The notes under the pieces were generated by a model. The model was given only the letters and a program-made list of their open reading frames with translations. It was not told the DNA's origin and ran no database searches. A DNA stretch of 8,685 nt from Candidatus Competibacteraceae bacterium (GTDB lineage: Bacteria; Pseudomonadota; Gammaproteobacteria; Competibacterales; Competibacteraceae). Position numbers and translations under genes: made by a program. The DNA lies in the NCBI GenBank assembly GCA_007120095.1, contig SKOM01000226.1:1-8685 (forward strand), written 5' to 3'. This document shows positions 8,329 through 8,685 of the stretch, piece by piece. Within the stretch, counting starts at the first letter, position 1; the number at the start of each line of letters is the position of its first letter.

Positions 8329-8355
8329 GTAGGAGTCGCGGGCATGGCCCGCTCC
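8329..8355 (+). repeat. REP-like palindrome, copy 1
   Basis: The element opens with GTAGGAG and folds as GCGGGC (8338-8343), loop ATG, GCCCGC (8347-8352), with GGA (8332-8334) able to pair with TCC (8353-8355) across a small bulge. A GTAG-type head followed by a GC-rich imperfect hairpin is the layout of REP elements moved by RAYT (TnpA-REP) transposases. No RAYT gene is in the window, so membership in a RAYT-mobilised family is inferred from form. Confidence 0.75.
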
Positions 8356-8365
8356 CTCCTTCCCC

Positions 8366-8390
8366 GTAGGAGCGGCCCATAATAGCCCGC
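8366..8390 (+). repeat. REP-like palindrome, copy 2 (degenerate)
   Basis: The element repeats the GTAGGAGCGG head of copy 1 eleven bases further on. Its stem is reduced to GCGG (8372-8375) against CCGC (8387-8390), with an imperfect interior. It looks like a diverged member of the same family in the same orientation. Confidence 0.6.
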
Positions 8391-8421
8391 GTAGGTGCGA
8401 TTAGCGGCAGCGTAATCGCAC
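8391..8421 (+). repeat. GTAGG-headed palindrome, GTGCGATTA type
   Basis: Directly abutting copy 2, this element starts GTAGG and has a perfect 9-bp stem, GTGCGATTA (8395-8403) with TAATCGCAC (8413-8421), around a 9-base loop. The stem differs from copies 1 and 2, so it is a second repeat type with the same head. The perfect stem suggests a recent or conserved copy. Confidence 0.75.
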
Positions 8422-8511
8422 ACATGGAATCCTCTGCAATCCAGAAATGAGGCTGTTCGGGTTGAGTGACTGGATAAATAACGGCTTCTGCCCGTGAGTG
8501 AGATCCGTATG

Positions 8512-8536
8512 CGTTCCCACGCTGGAGCGTGGAACG
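8512..8536 (+). repeat. TTCCCACGCT palindrome, left copy
   Basis: CGTTCCCACGCT (8512-8523), a two-base GG loop, then AGCGTGGAACG (8526-8536) form a 12/11-bp stem with one missing base (CCC faces GG). This motif type resembles short palindromes dispersed in gammaproteobacterial intergenic DNA. It is the partner of the palindrome at 8565-8590. Confidence 0.75.
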
Positions 8537-8564
8537 ATACGATTTTGTTACAAATCACACAAAT

Positions 8565-8590
8565 CATTCCCACGCTCCAGCGTGGGAATG
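8565..8590 (-). repeat. TTCCCACGCT palindrome, right copy, inverted
   Basis: CATTCCCACGCT (8565-8576), a CC loop, then AGCGTGGGAATG (8579-8590) make a perfect 12-bp stem. The loop is CC where the left copy has GG, so this copy is the reverse complement of the left one. The two face each other across 28 AT-rich bases (8537-8564), the paired arrangement seen in BIME-like elements. Confidence 0.78.
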
Positions 8591-8631
8591 GCGGGTCTGC
8601 CGTTGATGCGGTTCGGTGCCGGTTTGCATCA

Positions 8632-8651
8632 GGGTGGTTCGCGAACCGCCC
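8632..8651. repeat. GGTTCGCGAACC-centred palindrome
   Basis: GGGTGGTTCG (8632-8641) is complementary to CGAACCGCCC (8642-8651) except for one T-G wobble, with a perfect 12-base core GGTTCGCGAACC (8636-8647). On the minus strand it reads GCAGGGGCGG before the core, close to a GTAG-headed layout. It is probably a further dispersed repeat type; only one copy is present. Confidence 0.55.
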
Positions 8652-8685
8652 CTGCTAATGCGGCGACCAATACCCGCTGAGATTA

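Larger units (their letters stand above)
8282..8685. other. Repeat-rich non-coding region upstream of cysQ
   Basis: These 404 bases hold no convincing gene. They carry at least five short palindromes, listed separately, and the open frames across them are accidental translations of the repeats. The promoter of the cysQ operon should lie here or further right. The only -10-like hexamer close to the gene is TAAAAT (8295-8290, minus strand), a 5 of 6 match, but it has no recognisable -35 and would leave almost no leader. I cannot tell what gene lies beyond the right edge. Confidence 0.7.

Noticed and set aside
8307..8573. An 88-codon open frame on the minus strand in the repeat region
   Set aside because: It reads straight through the palindromes, its residues follow the repeat sequence, and it has no recognisable family or ribosome-binding site.
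8329..8590. A CRISPR-like array
   Set aside because: The repeats are of different types, with unequal spacing and opposite orientations, and there are no cas genes nearby.
8632..8660. A tRNA fragment (GGTTCG resembles a T-arm)
   Set aside because: No acceptor, D-arm or anticodon arm can be folded around it, and the motif is fully symmetric, unlike a T-arm.
8498..8680. A 60-codon open frame on the plus strand at the right end
   Set aside because: It overlaps both TTCCCACGCT palindromes and the GGTTCGCGAACC repeat and looks like accidental translation of repeats.

Overview
The window looks like chromosomal DNA from a gammaproteobacterium of moderately high GC content. This rests on the protein families and on the intergenic palindromes: a HemN with a canonical FNR/Anr box, ZapE, CysQ, and REP-like GTAGG-headed repeats. 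Genus cannot be read from the sequence. A glycogen-storing gammaproteobacterium, for example from the Chromatiales or Competibacter neighbourhood, is only a guess.

All six recognisable genes lie on the minus strand, so the biological reading order runs from right to left. The right end (8282-8685) has no gene and is packed with palindromic repeats: three tandem REP-like elements at 8329-8421, an inverted pair of TTCCCACGCT palindromes at 8512-8590, and another palindrome at 8632-8651. Then come cysQ (8281-7448), zapE (7451-6348), pgm (6323-4668), glgA (4667-3096) and glgB (3099-946). After a 127-bp gap holding an FNR/Anr-type promoter comes hemN (818 to beyond base 1), cut by the left edge.

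The five genes cysQ-zapE-pgm-glgA-glgB are packed like one operon. cysQ/zapE and glgA/glgB each overlap by 4 bp (ATGA), the pgm stop abuts the glgA start (TAGATG), and only about 24-36 bp separate zapE from pgm. Pgm interconverts glucose-6-phosphate and glucose-1-phosphate, GlgA elongates alpha-1,4-glucan from ADP-glucose, and GlgB adds the alpha-1,6 branches. The ADP-glucose pyrophosphorylase (glgC) and the degradation genes (glgP, glgX) are not here. CysQ (3'-phosphoadenosine phosphate recycling) and ZapE (an AFG1-like ATPase linked to cell division) have no obvious biochemical tie to glycogen.

hemN has its own low-oxygen promoter, with a perfect TTGAT-N4-ATCAA box placed exactly where a class II FNR-activated promoter needs it. 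No wholly new system was found. The most unusual parts are the repeat cluster, the mixed operon and the KVGG-type glycogen synthase.
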